A stretch of 64,000 bases of DNA, taken from Rhynchosporium graminicola (Eukaryota; Ascomycota; Leotiomycetes; Helotiales; Ploettnerulaceae). The position numbers were made by a program, and so were the translations under genes. The stretch spans positions 124,001-188,000 of the forward strand of contig FJUW01000067.1 of assembly GCA_900074885.1 (NCBI GenBank). Reading direction: 5' to 3'. The notes beneath the pieces are model-generated. The model did not search any database. It saw only the letters and a list, made by a program, of their open reading frames with translations, and had not been told where the DNA came from. This document shows, piece by piece, positions 12,325 through 23,000 of the stretch (position 1 is its first letter; each line of letters opens with the position of its first letter).

Positions 12325-13890
12325 AAAGAGACATTACCGCGAGATTTTGGCGCGAAGAGCTCTGCAATAAGCGAGAATGCATGCGTGTCTTCTCCATTGG
12401 GGAACTTGTCATATTGCTTGGGACCGCCATAACATTCCGTGCTGAAGAATTCAATGTTAGGCTGCGCGGAAGTCAATCCCATGGGATCTCTTCCTTCCTT
12501 CCTTGGAGCTGATTGCCACAGGGGTTCTGACTTCAGTCGCTCATCGAGTCTTGCATAACCAAACGCTCCAAATGGGAAGGTTGACAAAGGACCTCGCTTC
12601 TCTTCCTTCCATTGGCGGTATGCTTCACCGAGAGCATCTGGCTTGTATAGAAGATGGTCGTTCGTGATGTTCTGCTGTTTGGTTTCGTAGAATATGAAGA
12701 CGATCTAGAATGCCTCAGTACATCAGGACGTTGATGGTTGCGGATTCAGCCTCACCAGATGATCCATAAGATTCTTACCCACTCCAGGAAGGTCCACTTT
12801 GCAATCAATATTGTGTTGCGCAAGTTCATGCTTAGAACCGATGCCCGATCGCATGAGCACTGTCGGAGAACAGTAAGCCCCTCCTGAGACAATAATCTCC
12901 TTTTTTGCCTTGATTGTTCGAGTAGAACCGTCTTTCTCAACAATCTTGACAGCGGAAGCGCGAAGATTTGCTCCCTCGCCTTCCAAGATAATCCTGTCCA
13001 CTGTCGTGTCTGTCTTGATTGAAAGATTAGGACCCTTATTGACAAAATAATTGGCAGCAGTTGTTCGGTCCCCCTTGTAGACAGTTCTGGGCGCATGTCC
13101 ACATCCGTGCGGATTGTCACCTGTTGTAAACATGTCATCCTGTAATGCAAGCCCTTTGTCCTGCATGGATTCTAGTATCATGTTTGAAATTGGAGCCTAG
13201 TTGAGTTGAGTACAGATTCTAGTGAAGTGTCCTGTGGCAACTTACAAGATCATGTGGTTCAGTATCGAGCAGCCCCTCATGACCATGTGCATTTTCGTCG
13301 GCCTTGAACCACTTTTTACTATGGAAATTCTCTGCCTACAGATATATAAGTTCAGACCATTGAAACATTCTTCTGACCATACCTTTCTCATGTATCGGAA
13401 GACCTCTTTCCCGCTCCAACCTGGCATGTTCCAATCATCGTAGTCTTGTGGGGTGCCTCTAATGCAAAGCGTTCCATTTACTCCAGAGCTTCCACCAAGA
13501 AACTTCCCACGACTGACTTTAACTTGTCGTCCGTTGGCCCCAGGATTTGGCTCTGTTACGATATTCCAGTCTGCCGCTGTGTCAAAATTTTGAGACCTGA
13601 CTGACAGTGAGCCGAGCTCAAAGCACTCAACACTCTGGATAATTTTACCATCCCCCTACCATGATAGTATTCTCCAACAGCTCATTGTGCTGCCCAGCTT
13701 CAATAACGAGAACCGAAGTGCTAGGATCCTCAGCAAGTCGAGCCGCCAATACACTCCCTGATGTGCCACCACTTTTGAGGCCGTTAGATCTTGTACAGAG
13801 CCATTATCAGGTGAATGGTACGCACCCGCAGACTATATAGTCGTATGTGGCATTTTCAACTTCCGGCTCTATTGTGATCGAGGTAGTCAT

Positions 13891-15456
13891 GATAGAAGTA
13901 GTCGAGGCCTATGCTTCGTTTCCTGGGCAGCGGTTCGTAAGTATATTCGGAACCAGGAAACTGCTAGAGAAGTACAGGTAGAAATTATCTTATATGTATG
14001 ATCGGATTTGAGGCAAGAATTAAAGGGTTGGCTGTCTGAAGTAGACATGACTGGAATGGTTAGCTTGTGGCACATTTCCGCGTCCTTTTGGTTACACCCT
14101 GCGCATCTTTTCCGTCCTGCCACCAGGAGCCAGACGATAGGTACAGAAAGATCTACTCTACTGTACTATGTAGTAGAAGCACAGCTAGGATCTCTTGGGA
14201 TCCCCATCCCCCCTAGACTTAGCACAAAGACCCAGCGTGGTTCCCCGCACGTCTCGAAGTCCCTCGCATGCGGGGTATCGTCCTGATCAGCGACTAATGT
14301 ACATCATCAGCCCTGACGTGTGGAGCACATCGACATCTATTCGCATGCCAGGACGGAAAGGAAAAGAGTCTGTGAAGAAAAGAAAAACAAAGCGCAGTTC
14401 CTGGCAGTAGTTCTAGCCGAGGCTTTACAGTACGCTCGGATTCAGGGTAGCGAGGCTATTAGCAGTCCACAACTTTCATTGGATAAGAAGTTTGACCAGC
14501 CTGATGATCAGTAATCACTTCGTGATGCATCACTTTCAGTAAGCGAAGATCTGTTACCTACCTATAGTAGGTACGAAAGTACCTCCGATTGACCAATGTC
14601 TGCACTTGGCAAATAGAAGGTCCTTAGCTAAGAATTTCGGGCGTTACGAATCGGAGACTCGAGCTGGCCTATGGGATACACGTGATTTAAACACTTCACG
14701 ATTTTCCTACAGGTACTGTTAGGATAAGCTTGAAACTAGTAAGAACTACGTTGCAAAAGTTGAAAGCAGCATATCCAAATATATTTCTTGATAATTCAAA
14801 ACCACTATGACCAAGGTATAATTTCCCTGTTCCAGCTATCTCCCCCTTTCTTTCCGAAAATTTAACGATTATCATTTTCGGGAACGTCGTGTAACTCTAG
14901 CCGTCTCGGCTATACGTACGTAATGTAAGCAATCGTCTTCATAATAATAATAAGTTATTCATAACTAGGAGTATAAATTTATTTGTAATATTTACTTACA
15001 CACGATTGATTATAATTAATGGATTTTGTCTTATATATAAACGTATCAAATATAGGTAGCGAAAGCGACGGCACGATATTAACTTCTATAAATATTAGAT
15101 TTAATTGTTTTGATTTATCTCTGTGATATATGGTCGGAGTCCCCGATTTGTATAAATCTATACCGGCGAAAATCTTTGTAAAGAGGAGATGCACTTGGCC
15201 AAGATCGAATATTAGTTGATCGGAGGTAACAGATCGAGCGACTTTCTATTAATAGAACTAGTCATTCGCTTATCGCTGAGTTAGCGCCTTGGCATCTAAA
15301 AATCAAATGCGTATTCGTGCCTCAATCTGGTAATACAATTACTCTGAGCAGCCACGCGCAACCAAGTGTAGGCCGCCATAATCACATTGTCACTCTTTCT
15401 GAAGTCTGCGGCTAGCTACTCACTCCGTGCGCAAGCAAGCTTACAGTAACTGCGAG
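13891..15456. other. Intergenic with an AT-rich relic
   Basis: The left part (to about 14.7 kb) is normal-composition DNA upstream of the GMC gene, with no supportable ORF. From about 14.74 to 15.33 kb composition drops to AT-rich, TpA-rich sequence like the RIP-mutated copia element, including the 72-codon minus-strand ORF at 14979-15194, which is not recognisable. I read this as an old transposon relic. The right end is the promoter of the downstream methyltransferase gene. Confidence 0.4.
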
Positions 15457-16713
15457 ATGAGCAAATATGTCCGCCAAGAGAAGTCACAACGAAAGCACCC
15501 TGTTGCTTCTAGTGCTTCATCTCTCATAAAAGCTCCCGCGGTGCCAGCAGCTCCAAAACAAAGACCTGGATTCAAAGGTCCTGGGTTTCTTAAGAAAACG
15601 GTAAAGCAAGCACGGCAGCCTCAACAGTCAAAGGCTTCGCGCGTTGACCCGGCTTATCAAGAGCAACTTATCCCCAACGCCGATCAACAGTTGCTTCTTA
15701 ACATTCTTCGAACAACTTTCCCGGTCTGTCTGGAATATGAAACTCTCAAACCGATACTACAGGGCATCAGGGTAGCACTCTCCAAAGGAAATTCCGAAAA
15801 TGCATTTTCACGTCTAGACTGGATGCAGGCCTATGCTGTACGGTGGAGTTCTACTCGGGCGTTGTGCTGTGCTACTATTCTCTTGAGCATAGCAGATGAA
15901 TTGGGCGAGGAAACTCACATCCATGATTTTCTTAATGGTACGTGCGCCGACGACTCCCTTTGGAGAATAGTTTGCTTTGGAGGAGGCCCGACGGAGGTTC
16001 TGGCTTTTGCAGCAGCACTACGCCACAACCAACCTCTCGGCAATGAACAGTTGCCTGATAAGATGCCGCTTGCAACAGAGGATCCTTCTGTGGCTTCCGT
16101 CTCGCCTTCTCGGACTGTGAATCTCTACTTGGTGGATAAGGCAGATTGGGCTCCCGTGGTATCGAATCTCGAATTGGGACTCGTGACACCACCTGTGCTT
16201 TCCAAATATGCCAGTCAATCGGCACACAACAACAATCTACCATTCCTTCATTCCAGTACTTTGAGGGCTGCGTTCATCCGAAAAGACATACTCACGGCAA
16301 GTCAGGAAGAACTGATATCTATTATTGGTCCCGCCCCGTCGCTCATTACATTCTTCTTCACACTCCACAATCTATATAACACCTCAAGTGCCAGAGCAGC
16401 AGCTTTGATTCTGAAAACGACGCTACTAGCTCCGAAAGACAGCCTACTTTTGATCGTCGATCTTGCCGAGCCAGCATCAGAGACTGCTGTCGGAACTGAC
16501 GGAGCAGGCGTCGAGAAGGGGAGATTTAGAATGGGCACATGGCTGGATATGGTACTCTCTGGCCAGCTTGGGCCTGAGGATGTAGCTCAGAAATCGCCAT
16601 GGAAAGAACTCATCAAGGATGAGTATCGAGTATTCAAGCTGGCTGAAGGGCTCAAGTTTCCCGTTAGTCTCGATCATGTCACCTTCCAGGTGTATCTATT
16701 CAAAAAGGGATAG
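15457..16713 (+). CDS. BMT6: 25S rRNA (uridine-N3) methyltransferase, BMT6-like
   Basis: Single exon, 418 aa, starting at the ATG at 15457; the frame is open to a GTG at 15427 but has no earlier ATG. The N-terminus (residues 1-65) is basic, Lys/Gln/Pro-rich and probably disordered, as expected for a nucleolar protein. A Rossmann SAM-binding loop is visible at about residue 169 (WRIVCFGGGPTEVLAFAAAL). Further landmarks are LYLVDKADW, a central FFFTLHNLYNTS segment, a strand with LLLIVDLAEP, and the C-terminal LKFPVSLDHVTFQVYLF. This arrangement matches the Methyltransf_34 family that includes yeast Bmt6, which modifies a uridine of 25S rRNA. The assignment is by recognised family pattern; a generic SAM methyltransferase of the same fold is the alternative. 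Confidence 0.75.
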   Translation: MSKYVRQEKSQRKHPVASSASSLIKAPAVPAAPKQRPGFKGPGFLKKTVKQARQPQQSKASRVDPAYQEQLIPNADQQLLLNILRTTFPVCLEYETLKPILQGIRVALSKGNSENAFSRLDWMQAYAVRWSSTRALCCATILLSIADELGEETHIHDFLNGTCADDSLWRIVCFGGGPTEVLAFAAALRHNQPLGNEQLPDKMPLATEDPSVASVSPSRTVNLYLVDKADWAPVVSNLELGLVTPPVLSKYASQSAHNNNLPFLHSSTLRAAFIRKDILTASQEELISIIGPAPSLITFFFTLHNLYNTSSARAAALILKTTLLAPKDSLLLIVDLAEPASETAVGTDGAGVEKGRFRMGTWLDMVLSGQLGPEDVAQKSPWKELIKDEYRVFKLAEGLKFPVSLDHVTFQVYLFKKG

Positions 16714-17417
16714 CTTGAAATAATCAAGTTGGATGGTTTCTATCGGAGGAACACATTATCCCCTCAGGCATATTACATAGGTACTGAGGAGACAGGGCTT
16801 AGCATACTTTCGTATGAAGGTGCTTTGGTAATAAAAAAATCCATTGCGTATGATCTAAGAGGGTCTGCGTAGCTATACGCTCATTCGGGCATGGGCCAGC
16901 CGCCCTGAATATACCCCTCGAATAACACTCTTGCATCTTCCATTTCTGGAGCGCCTGAAGGAGGACTTTACAACGATTCTGGTGTGGCGACAGTTCGGCC
17001 CAGAGGTTACCTTGCACTTCGAAGGCATGAGATCGGCAACACAGAGAGGGAGAAGGTCGTACGCGGCATGCGTTGACGGCTAGGACGGCTTGTACAGATG
17101 AGAAGAAGCGATTCAAGGTTTCGCAATGCCGAGACAGCCGAGAGAAGAGCAAAGCATGTCCCTAGTAGGGCAGCAGAGAAGAGGAGTCGATTAGTGATAA
17201 AGGGAAATACAATAGGTGTTACGAATGAAAAACATCTGGTAAGGACTTATTGTCGATTAGCCCTGCCTCTGTACTATAGATCAAGAATGTCAGAATAGAT
17301 ACCTCGCAGTCCCTGTCTCTAACTCTGCACGATACTCTGCTGTTCCTTGTAAAGCGTCATTTAAGCAACTACCTGAAAATAGAGTATAGAAAGCATGTCT
17401 AGCCCCACAGCACCATT
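16714..17417. other. Intergenic; no gene seen
   Basis: This 0.7-kb region separates the methyltransferase gene from the dehydrogenase relic. A 117-codon minus-strand ORF (16799-17152) has no recognisable domain or splice context, so I do not call it. No repeats or RNA genes are visible. Confidence 0.45.
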
Positions 17418-17929
17418 ATGAAGGCACTTGTATTCAACGGTGTCGGTCAGATGGCCTTTGAAGATCGGCCCAAGCTCCAAGGTCATGATTCTTGCGGCGC
17501 AATCGTCAGGCTCATGAGAACTACAACATGCGGCGTCCGTAGAATCCTCCCCAAAATATCCTACATTTTTTGGTCGCGGAGCCAGTACCTCAAGGTACAA
17601 GCTGATTCCAAGAATAACCCGATCTTCAAAACATCGAGGTAAGTCAATTGTCTACAGATCAATTGTATCGATCTCTTAGTCATTCATGTTATCTCATCAC
17701 TTCATGATATAGCTCCTCTGCGACAAACGACCGACCCTGACGTCCACCCCCAGGGGCATATTCCCACATTCCCACGGTCGAACCAGGCCGAGTCGTCAAA
17801 AGCATCGGTAAGGAGGACATGAAGAAATTCAAGATCGCAGATAGGGTCCTCATAGCTTGCATTACATCTTGTACGACTTGCAGCTTCTGCAAGCAAGGCA
17901 AGTTTGGACTATGTAGTTCCTCAGACTAG
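17418..17929 (+). pseudogene. Zinc alcohol dehydrogenase (MDR), 5' fragment, decayed
   Basis: The first codons read MKALVFNGVGQMAFEDRPK, then DSCGAIVRLMRTTTCG, the start of a medium-chain zinc alcohol dehydrogenase; the second Cys would be the catalytic zinc ligand. The next segment is unrelated sequence without the usual GTDLH motif. Homology resumes at about 17778 with VEPGRVVKSIG, FKIADRVLIACITSC and the structural-zinc motif CTTCSFCKQGKFGLC. A TAG then stops the frame at 17927. The GHE motif, the Rossmann nucleotide-binding domain and the whole C-terminal half are missing. A functional enzyme of this family is about 350 aa. The relic has normal base composition, so truncation or rearrangement rather than RIP seems responsible. 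Confidence 0.72.
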
Positions 17930-18454
17930 GTCATACGCTTGCATGATGGAACACAGGCAGATTAGGGGAGGTCTTCTAATACTCTCCCAAGTGAGTAGCC
18001 GGCATATCATCCTCAGATTGGTATGAACGAATGGAAGATCACGAATCAGAGAAACACGAAGATATTGACGTCCAATACGAGGAACATGAACGTGTCCTGA
18101 ATGACTGCGATTTGGTCAGCGAATCAAGTAGGAATCAAATCGCAGCAGAAGTTGAACGTATACAGAGTGACGTACTCCAATCCCATACTATGGGCACAAC
18201 CTGTGTGGAACAACAAGCAATGGATAGTGGGAAATTCATACGATACAGGGTAAGGTTGCAGACCATAGGAGGGAAACATATTGAGGCAGACGTTTCTAAA
18301 AGTCTTCGAGAAGTGCACCTCTAAAAACATTTCACTTCCCAGGAAACACTCAGGTACGGACAAAGAGTGTGCAGTGCCCTCAAGTTGGTCAACAAAACGG
18401 CCCTAGTCTATTCCGGATTTTCCATTCATTGATTTTACCTGGAGTATGCCAATG
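17930..18454. other. Intergenic with one unassigned small ORF
   Basis: A 97-codon plus-strand ORF at 18031-18324 encodes a hydrophilic, acidic sequence with no recognisable domain. It lacks supporting splice or homology evidence and is not called as a gene. The rest is the 3' flank of the minus-strand Cys-rich gene. Confidence 0.35.
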
Positions 18455-19267
18455 TCAAACAGCTTCTTCAGCTCGCAAGCATCCCAAGCACCAAATTTCC
18501 CCTTCTGGCCCCCACTCTATACAACACTCACTGCATATCTGATCCCTATGTCCAGGACTGTCACCAGTTCTCCCGTACTTCCTTGACCCAGATTTGTCTT
18601 CTGCTTTGTGTCCTAGCTCTATGCCTAAAATCCCAGTAAGATGTGCATCGTCGACAACCATGCTGTCGCCATCGTCTCCCAAACCCCGATCTGAATCTAG
18701 GACAGTAGTCCTCCGCGTAAGGCCTGGACCCTCGCATCTTCTCGTACATATATAGCAAATCCTTTCACCACAGCACTCACAATCTCCAAAGCCGTCCAGT
18801 TCGCTTTTTAACGTGGGTTTGCGGCGACAGATATGACAAGGACTGAGATCAACCATCCCACTGATTCTTGAAACTTCCGTTGGTTTGCTTGCGAAGCTAT
18901 GCCGATCTAAACTGGTATCTTCTAGGGGTTTGAAAGCGAAATATAGCTCGCGACTACTATCAGAAGATAGGTGTCCGACACGCTGCCTCTTTGAATCGTG
19001 TGAACGTCGTTTTGGTGATAGAATCTGGCGGTGATATGGTCCATTTCTACCCTCTGAGTCGTGGCTTGGTGCAAAGGTTTCGTACGATCGGCCAGGTTGG
19101 GAAAAGCTGGGTATCTTGATCAGTTATGTTACCCAGGATAATGTGTATTATGCTGTGGCGCCATACTCGGACACCTTTAACTGCAACCCGACTCCGGTTG
19201 AGAAGTCCTCTCTCCTCCGCTTCTTGTTGCTGATGGGCGCAACGGCTGCTTCTGCTACGGATGGCAT
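18455..19267 (-). CDS. Cys-rich, nuclear-looking hypothetical protein
   Basis: Two-exon model: 19267-19175 and 19114-18455, with the intron GTGTCC..AAG in phase 0, giving 250 aa. The N-terminus MPSVAEAAVAPISNKKRRRE carries a basic cluster (KKRRR, about residues 15-19) that could be a nuclear localisation signal. A Ser/Arg-rich linker follows, with a second basic patch (SPKRRSHDSKRQR). The C-terminal 130 residues carry thirteen cysteines: CHIC, CECCGERICYICTRRC, then after an acidic Asp/Gly spacer ICSECC and WCLGCL. The spacing suggests one or two zinc-binding modules, but it does not match RING, PHD or C2H2 as I know them. The start is chosen because the upstream frame has no ATG. An upstream exon around 19.5-19.65 kb is possible. 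Function unknown. Confidence 0.62.
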
Positions 19268-20061
19268 CCTTCCGATTTGTGTTGTAACCGGAGATGCCGT
19301 GTTGCAGATTTGCAGATTTGCAGGCGCGATGTGGATCCTATTCGACCACAGACTGAACTGAAACCTGACAGTGGTATGTGTTGAGCTTGAAGATAGACAG
19401 CGAGAGAGTGTTAAGGCCTGAAGTAACGTCGATGTTATGGCTAACCTGCACCAGTGTCAATGGTTACAATGTAAGGTGAGGTGTAGTTTAGTGACAGACG
19501 GTTGGATTTGAATTGGTGGATGTCTGGAATTATTGCTGGCCACAGATCTGGAGTTGGAGTCGATTGTTCACGTTCTCGCCGACAAGGTTGTTGATGTTGA
19601 TGTTGAGACGAAATGATTGGCATTGATGGGCAACGGATCCTGGAAGATAAGGTACCTGTCAGCTGCACCTTGTACCTGAGCTAAAGAAGGCACGGGCGGC
19701 CACTCTACGGAGTGTAAAGTACGCGAATCCGATCACTAGGCAGCCTGTAAGGCAGGCAAGGCAGGAACTGGAAGATCGCTCAAGTAGGTACCTACCTCCC
19801 TGGGTAGATATCAGTAGCACACCACAAGACTGATGGAACGAGAAGGGATAGGATACGGGGGTCACCTCTTATTTTACCGCTTCGAAGTCGTTCGATATCC
19901 GGAATCGTACCTGGGCAATCAATCAAATCTTGCACATACCTACGAAATACAACCGATGTCTCATTTACTAGTATTACTCATCTAACTGGGTCAATCAACC
20001 CTTTTCTAATGTTGAATATGCAAAATTACGCCTTTAATGTATATAATATCATGCCTCCATG
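19268..20061. other. Intergenic between two minus-strand genes
   Basis: Holds the promoter of the Cys-rich gene and the 3' end of the large membrane protein gene. A 75-codon minus-strand ORF (19441-19668) could be a 5' coding exon of the Cys-rich gene through a GTAACC..TTCAG intron, but the evidence is weak. Nothing else is recognised. Confidence 0.4.
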
Positions 20062-23000
20062 CTATGCTCGAGTGATACTGCGGAAATTGCTCCACTGACA
20101 GCTACACCCTCCAGTGCCCCCATCAAACCCACCTAATGAAGGGTCAGAGGTATTCGAAAAGAAACTCGGAGCTGGGTTGAAGGCCGTACCCCCAAAGGCA
20201 CGATTCTCAGCATTGATTTTACCACTCCCTGCTACCAAGCCCTGGCGACTGTTCATCTCATAACAGTAGACCATTTTCAAGGAAGGATCGCCGCCATGAC
20301 GATCAGTTGTGATGGAGGTGGGATAGGGGAATGAGCCTGGTTGTTTGAGATCAACTGCTGGATTCCTTGAAGGCACATGCTGAGTGGAATTGAGCAGCTG
20401 TGTAGACGCATTCATTCGCGTCCACATCTGCACAAGGAATCTGGTTTGCGACCATGTACACCTGAACGCAGCTTCCGTCTCTTGTGCACCTCCATTTCGG
20501 TCTGCGGGAACTTCACCATCGTCAAGGTTGGAACTGTTCAAGCGTTCGATGGACTTTAGAAATATAGATCGGTCAAAATAGGTATAAAAACCATAGTGCT
20601 CTGTGGGAAGTCCACGATCGTAGAGCCGAACTGGCTGCTGTGAAGGAAAAGGTAGAAGGTTCGCTGATGCTGCTGTGCCATCAGACCGGAGGCTTGGTGG
20701 CGGTATGATCGAGGTAATATCCGGGAAAACCTTTCCAGAATTCCCCAAAAGTTGGCGCTTGCTGATCGAGCCCACGCTGGAGAGGAACGATATGTAAAAT
20801 GGGGTTGGCTCGCCAGCTTTCCTTTCTGACACAACACCATCCGTCGCATTTCCCAAGAAGATACCTTCTGCGGTAGAGGGCGGAGTAGGGGATGGAACAA
20901 AGGTCACGATCTGTCGAACATTCAGAATAAGCCGCCTGACAAGTTGTCGAGCTGTGACCGGGTTGAAAGCTGCATGGCGGATGAACAGTTTTGAGCTCCC
21001 AGTAACATTGGCAAACGTCGCATCTGTTGAGCTGCTATTGTCCCACTGGATGTGTAACAGGAAGTTGGGTTGATTTGACAAACTGGGGGCAACTAGTGGT
21101 TGAAGCTCTTTTGGCAAATCGCAACTCCACTTCGTAGCTGGGAAGACGCAACCGGTGTTTGTACGAATATTGATAGGCGCAGTAATGGTCGAGATGCCAA
21201 GAAATATCGGTGGAAATCCAGTCAGATTAAGCCACTGAGATGGTTCGATTATCGTGTTTGGCTTCCAATGGAGGGTTGTAGCAAGAGCGACAACTATGAT
21301 AATTACCGATACCAACATGATGACCAATCCTAGAGACCATCGACGTCTTTTGCGCCCCTCGGGTCCGTTTCGTCCATAGCAGCCACTACTGGGTATACAT
21401 CCTCGTCCCCTCCACCAGCCTCCAGCACGGTGCGCAATAGAATCCTCGATCTCATAACGTTTCCGCTTCGCCTCGGCCTTCGTTGGTTTGAGTGAAGATA
21501 TTCCATAATGCTCGCCCACTGGATGTATGGAACTCTGCCCAAGAGAATGCTCGGAATATCCAGAGTTGAGATTGATAGGACGGCGGGCAGGCGGTTTCAA
21601 CGGTACACTCGACATGGGAATTGCGCTGCCAGCTGTCATCGCCTGCTGTAGACCCGGGGAAAGAGGACCGGAAGAGCTGGGGTATTGAGTTCCGACTGCA
21701 TGTCCTGGAGGTAAAACTGCTCTATATCTCAACCGAGCAGGAGATGGAGAGTAGGGTGGAGGTGGTCCGGCGGATGGGGAGTTGATGGGCTGGGGATTAT
21801 TGAGTGATATGGCGCCCTCCGTAGGTCTGCTGATGCCGGGTTGAGAAGCATTACTCAAACCCCTGGGATTTGAGCTGCTTAGACGAGGCTGTATGAGTGG
21901 ATTGTTGCTCTGAAGTGATCTCGAAACAGAAGCACCATTCAAATTAGGTACGGATGCTTCACTCGAGAGATGGTTCTGCCCAGACTGTAAGCTAGTAGAA
22001 GTATTCTTACGGGTGAGCTGATTTGAGACCTGGGATGCAATGCTCGAAATTGTAGCACTCCCAAAACCTGCCGTCTCAGAAAGCACCAGTGGTAGAGTCC
22101 TGGTCGATGTTTGTGCCTTATGTCTGGTTTCCTTGAGGATTGGAGACTGCTCGCTGAATCTACGATGTTTTGAATCCGCATTCCAATGCTGGTTTGAAGA
22201 GATCGATGTCGTGGTCTCTGGTGTCAGGGGTGAGAACTGCTTCTCCCATAATTTGTCATCTCTTTCGGCATCCTCAGCTTTCTTAGCGGCAAGAGTCAGA
22301 CAGGGAAGAGCAGGGGGGCTCTCGAGTCCTGCATCTCGAGTCGCAAATGTATTCGATCTTGACAAAAATGGCGTTGTGATATAGTTCCACCAGCCCTTCG
22401 AATGCCGGTTAGTGGCATGGGTACTAGTGCTCGCATGTCGATCGAGCTTCGAGCCGTCTGTAATAGAAATCGCTCGACTGGCTCTCACCAGTATCGGACT
22501 TTCGTCCTCCTCAAACATGGTGCATGATGAGGTTACGCGGGATCTTGAGATGTCATCCTCATCGTCCCACGTGGTCGCAACCTCCGAGTCTGGAGAGAAG
22601 TAACTTCTTTGAGCAGCCACCTGTTGCCTCTCATTCTCGAGATACGAGGAACGAATGTGCAGTACCGGGGTAACCTGCGACTCTAAATATACGTTGGAGG
22701 AAAAAGGCTGATATGTATCGATTCCTGCCCCATCTAACGGAGACCATATAGAGCCTTGTCGAGCGGGTGTGATGATTATGGTAGGGGTATTGGGGGTTTC
22801 TGTCATTGGAGGTCGATGTTGGTAACTCCTAACTATATTCGTGGTCTCAGATGCCGCAGTCTGAGGACTTAGCATACGATTCGTAACATCAGCTGTGGGG
22901 ATGGATATCCCGATGACAATTGGGCGGTCGTTCGGCGACAAGTCTTCGGATGGCATTGGTAGAGAAGCGTGAAGATTGTTAGCTGGCCTTCTATGCAAGG

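Larger units (their letters stand above)
5472..13890 (-). pseudogene. GMC-family oxidoreductase disrupted by a copia retrotransposon
   Basis: Exons on the minus strand are 13890-13826, 13771-13649, 13596-13383, 13335-13246, 13196-12756, 12704-12320 (resuming at 6044-5823 beyond the insertion) and 5767-5472. All introns are GT..AG and in phase. Removing the element and one atttc copy leaves an uninterrupted 611-codon frame, a normal GMC length. Landmarks are the N-terminal FAD-binding GGGTSGSVLAARLAED, the ADP-binding IEAG, the GMC signature around KFLGGSSGVNGTLCIRG, and the C-terminal YHPGGTCKMG and NQGHTQMPAYAIGE segments with the expected active-site His. The family oxidises alcohols, sugars or choline with FAD; the substrate cannot be told. 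The insertion falls inside exon 6, about 172 codons before the stop. The allele should therefore be null or yield a truncated protein without the catalytic C-terminus. Confidence 0.9.

Noticed and set aside
16799..17152. 117-codon minus-strand ORF
   Set aside because: No domain, no splice partners and no coding bias that I can see; it lies in a short intergenic gap.
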